Assembly (NCBI GenBank): GCA_964568735.1
Contig: CAZMRF010000102.1
Span: forward strand, 1 to 5,860
DNA from: CAZMRF01 sp964568735
GTDB lineage: Bacteria > Acidobacteriota > Polarisedimenticolia > JACPZX01
Direction of reading: 5' to 3'
Length of the DNA: 5,860 nt
Under the pieces are notes generated by a model. That model was not told the origin of the DNA. It saw nothing but the letters and a program-made list of their open reading frames with translations, and did not search any database. This document shows positions 4,393 through 5,860 of the stretch, piece after piece. Within the stretch, counting starts at the first letter, position 1. Every line of letters begins with the position of its first letter. The position numbers and the translations under genes were made by a program.

Positions 4393-5587
4393 GGAGCGCA
4401 TGGGAACCATCCCGCGGGCCATCGAGGCCCGGCTGCGCAAGGGGCTGGAGCGCCGCAAGTCCGTTCTCCTGCTGGGACCGCGCCAGACCGGCAAGACGAC
4501 CTTGCTGGAGCCGCTGCGCGCCGACCTGCTGCTGAATTTCCTCCGGCCCGAGGTCCGGCAGCGTTACGAGCGGGCGCCGGAGCTCCTCGGCACCGAGGTG
4601 GAAGAACTCGCACGACGCTCGCGCGGCCGCCGACCCCTGGTCGCGCTGGACGAAGTGCAGCGAGTGCCCGAGTTGGTGAACGTCGTGCAGGACCTGGTCG
4701 ACCGACGTCTGGCCTCGTTCGTGCTCACAGGCTCGTCGGCACGTAAGCTGCGGCGGGGCGCGGGCGTCAATCTCCTGCCGGGCCGCCTCGTGCCACTGCG
4801 GCTCGACCCGCTGTCACTGGCCGAGCGCGTCCCGTCCTCGCTGGAGGAGGCGCTTATTTACGGCAGCCTACCGGGCATCGCGCTGGCCGCGGACGACACG
4901 GCGCGCGAGGAGGACCTGCGGGCCTACACGACGCTGTACCTCGAAGAGGAGGTGAGGGCCGAGGCGCTGGTCCGGAACCTGGGGACCTTCTCGCGCTTCC
5001 TGCAGCTGGCCGCGCTGGAAGCCGGCTCGATCAGCCACTTCCGGGGCATGGCCCAGGAGCTTGGCCTGGCGCACACCACGGTCGCGGGCTATTTCGAGAT
5101 CCTGGAAGATTGCCTGATCGCCGAGCGGATCGAGCCGTTGTCCGAAAGTCGCACCCGGAAGAAGCTGACCAAATCGCCTCGTTACCTTTTCTTCGACCTC
5201 GGGGTGCGCCGGGCCGCTGCGGAGGAGGGACGGCGCCTTCCCGCCCGAGTGCTGGGCTCGCTGTTCGAGCAGTTCGTCGGGCTGGAGCTGCTGCGGGCGA
5301 CGCGGCAGGTTGCGGACAATCTTCGGCTGCGCTTCTGGCGCGATCCCGACGGGGCGGAGGTGGATTGGATCGTGATGGCCGAAGATCGCTGGCTGCCGGT
5401 GGAGGTGAAATGGAGCGACGCCCCGGCTGAGCGGGAGACGCGGCATCTCCGCGTCTTCCTGAATGAATACCCGAAGGCGCGTGAAGGCGTCGTCGTCTGC
5501 CGCACGCCGAGGCGGTTCAAGATCGGCCCGAAGATCACCGCGGTTCCGTGGCAGGAGATTCCGAACCTCGTGGCAGACCTGGCATGA
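4391..5587 (+). CDS. AAA+ ATPase of the AAA_14/DUF4143 type
   Basis: The full-length protein has 398 residues. It has a Walker A GPRQTGKTTLL (29-39), Walker B PLVALDEVQR (82-91; D87, E88) and a sensor-1 strand VLTGSSARKLRR (111-122), then the LLPGRLVPLRLDPLSLAE segment typical of this family. The middle part is helical and winged-helix-like (about 198-260: AALEAGSISHFRGMAQELGLAHTTVAGYFEIL and a YLFFDLGVRR strand). The C-terminal DUF4143 domain has FWRDPDGAEVDWIV and WLPVEVKWS, with E323, D325, E338 and K340 forming a PD-(D/E)xK-like set, so a nuclease-fold domain appears intact. Family members are widespread in bacteria and archaea, often scattered and variable between strains; their biological role is unsettled. 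The start could be ATG 4391 or ATG 4400; for the latter TGGAG lies just upstream and a leaderless transcript is possible. The gene is convergent with the DUF481 gene, 30 bases apart, and lies between two DUF481 tails, suggesting it was acquired. Confidence 0.92.
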   Translation: MERMGTIPRAIEARLRKGLERRKSVLLLGPRQTGKTTLLEPLRADLLLNFLRPEVRQRYERAPELLGTEVEELARRSRGRRPLVALDEVQRVPELVNVVQDLVDRRLASFVLTGSSARKLRRGAGVNLLPGRLVPLRLDPLSLAERVPSSLEEALIYGSLPGIALAADDTAREEDLRAYTTLYLEEEVRAEALVRNLGTFSRFLQLAALEAGSISHFRGMAQELGLAHTTVAGYFEILEDCLIAERIEPLSESRTRKKLTKSPRYLFFDLGVRRAAAEEGRRLPARVLGSLFEQFVGLELLRATRQVADNLRLRFWRDPDGAEVDWIVMAEDRWLPVEVKWSDAPAERETRHLRVFLNEYPKAREGVVVCRTPRRFKIGPKITAVPWQEIPNLVADLA

Positions 5588-5600
5588 ACGAATTCGAAGG

Positions 5601-5695
5601 CAGCCTGCGGGCTCCGCTCAGAACTTCCACCCCACGGAGAGGATCACGCCGTAGTCGCTCTTCACTGCCTGCGAGGCGCCCGGGTCGGTGTCGTA
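5601..5695 (+). repeat. Right copy of the 95-bp direct repeat (partner 4232-4326)
   Basis: This copy begins 14 bases after the ATPase stop codon and covers the end of the intact DUF481 gene. Just inside it, beyond 5695, the coding sequence contains a short tandem TGTCGTAG duplication (YDSYDT) next to the point where similarity to the left copy ends. Confidence 0.85.
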
Positions 5696-5860
5696 GCTGT
5701 CGTAGAGATCCAGGTTCACGAAGAAGTCCTCGAAGAGCTCGCGGGCGATCCCTGCGTCGAACTCGGCCCGCCTGCGCCCCCACTGCGTGATGCTCGGGAA
5801 GACCAGCAGGCTCACGGTGATGTCCGTCTCCGGAAAGTCGTACTGGAAGATCTCGTAGGT
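5618..5860 (-). CDS. DUF481-family outer-membrane protein, C-terminal 80 residues (5' partial)
   Basis: The minus-strand frame is open from the window edge at 5860 to TGA at 5618-5620. The GTG at 5813-5815 is internal, because the upstream codons (TYEIFQYDFPETDIT) continue the same strand pattern. The sequence shows the hallmark of the DUF481 C-terminus: LLVFPSITQWGRRRAEFDAG, then ARELFEDFFVNLDLYDSYDT, then SDYGVILSVGWKF ending in Phe. The alternating strands and terminal Phe fit an outer-membrane barrel assembled by BAM. Family members are also described as YdiY-like or salt-induced outer-membrane proteins; the role is unknown. The N-terminal part and any signal peptide lie outside the window. 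The last 25 codons have a degraded second copy at 4249-4326. Confidence 0.85.
   Translation of the reverse strand, partial: TYEIFQYDFPETDITVSLLVFPSITQWGRRRAEFDAGIARELFEDFFVNLDLYDSYDTDPGASQAVKSDYGVILSVGWKF

Noticed and set aside
4249..4494. 81-codon minus-strand ORF fusing new sequence to the DUF481 tail
   Set aside because: Only the last 25 codons have DUF481 character; the rest is antisense to the ATPase gene and its promoter.
5602..5613. AGCC/GGCT hairpin between the convergent ATPase and DUF481 genes as a bidirectional terminator
   Set aside because: Only four base pairs, no T-runs, and not preserved in the other repeat copy.

Overview
The window is GC-rich DNA (mid-60s percent by eye, not counted) from a Gram-negative bacterium. 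Most start codons are preceded by clear GGAGG-type ribosome binding sites, and most genes encode proteins with Sec signal peptides that look periplasmic or outer-membrane. Nothing identifies a genus. The gene content would suit an uncultured Acidobacteriota- or Proteobacteria-related lineage, but that is inference. No tRNA, rRNA, CRISPR array or transposase gene was seen.

Layout. Positions 1-255 are the 3' end of a HAD-superfamily hydrolase gene that starts outside the window. From 510 to 4103 five plus-strand genes follow, each encoding a small exported protein: a likely outer-membrane beta-barrel with a His-rich N-terminus and a TTG start (510-1091); a four-cysteine periplasmic protein (1250-1669); a glycine-zipper protein (1710-2279); a periplasmic protein with a weak LolA-like look (2501-3208); and a DUF2490-like outer-membrane protein (3330-4103). 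They are spaced by 158, 40, 221 and 121 bases. They therefore look like neighbouring small transcription units rather than one tight operon, except perhaps 1250-2279. None has a firmly known function; together they look like an envelope-protein neighbourhood.

The right third is a rearranged locus. A plus-strand AAA+ ATPase of the AAA_14/DUF4143 type (4391-5587) lies between two copies of the 3' end of a minus-strand DUF481 outer-membrane gene. The right copy (5618-5860) runs intact off the window edge. The left copy (4249-4326) is only a 25-codon tail and ends abruptly beside a REP-like palindrome (4328-4348). The simplest reading is that the ATPase cassette landed in, or was recombined between, tandem DUF481 paralogues and destroyed one of them.

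Regulatory signals of interest are a sigma70-like promoter at 2319-2347, followed by a possible leaderless 43-codon ORF containing a 12-pair hairpin upstream of the LolA-like gene; a possible start-overlapping promoter for the ATPase gene; and a 17-codon ORF whose stop overlaps the DUF2490 gene start as ATGA. I found no clearly new multi-gene system. The strongest oddity is the ATPase locus with its flanking duplicated DUF481 tails.
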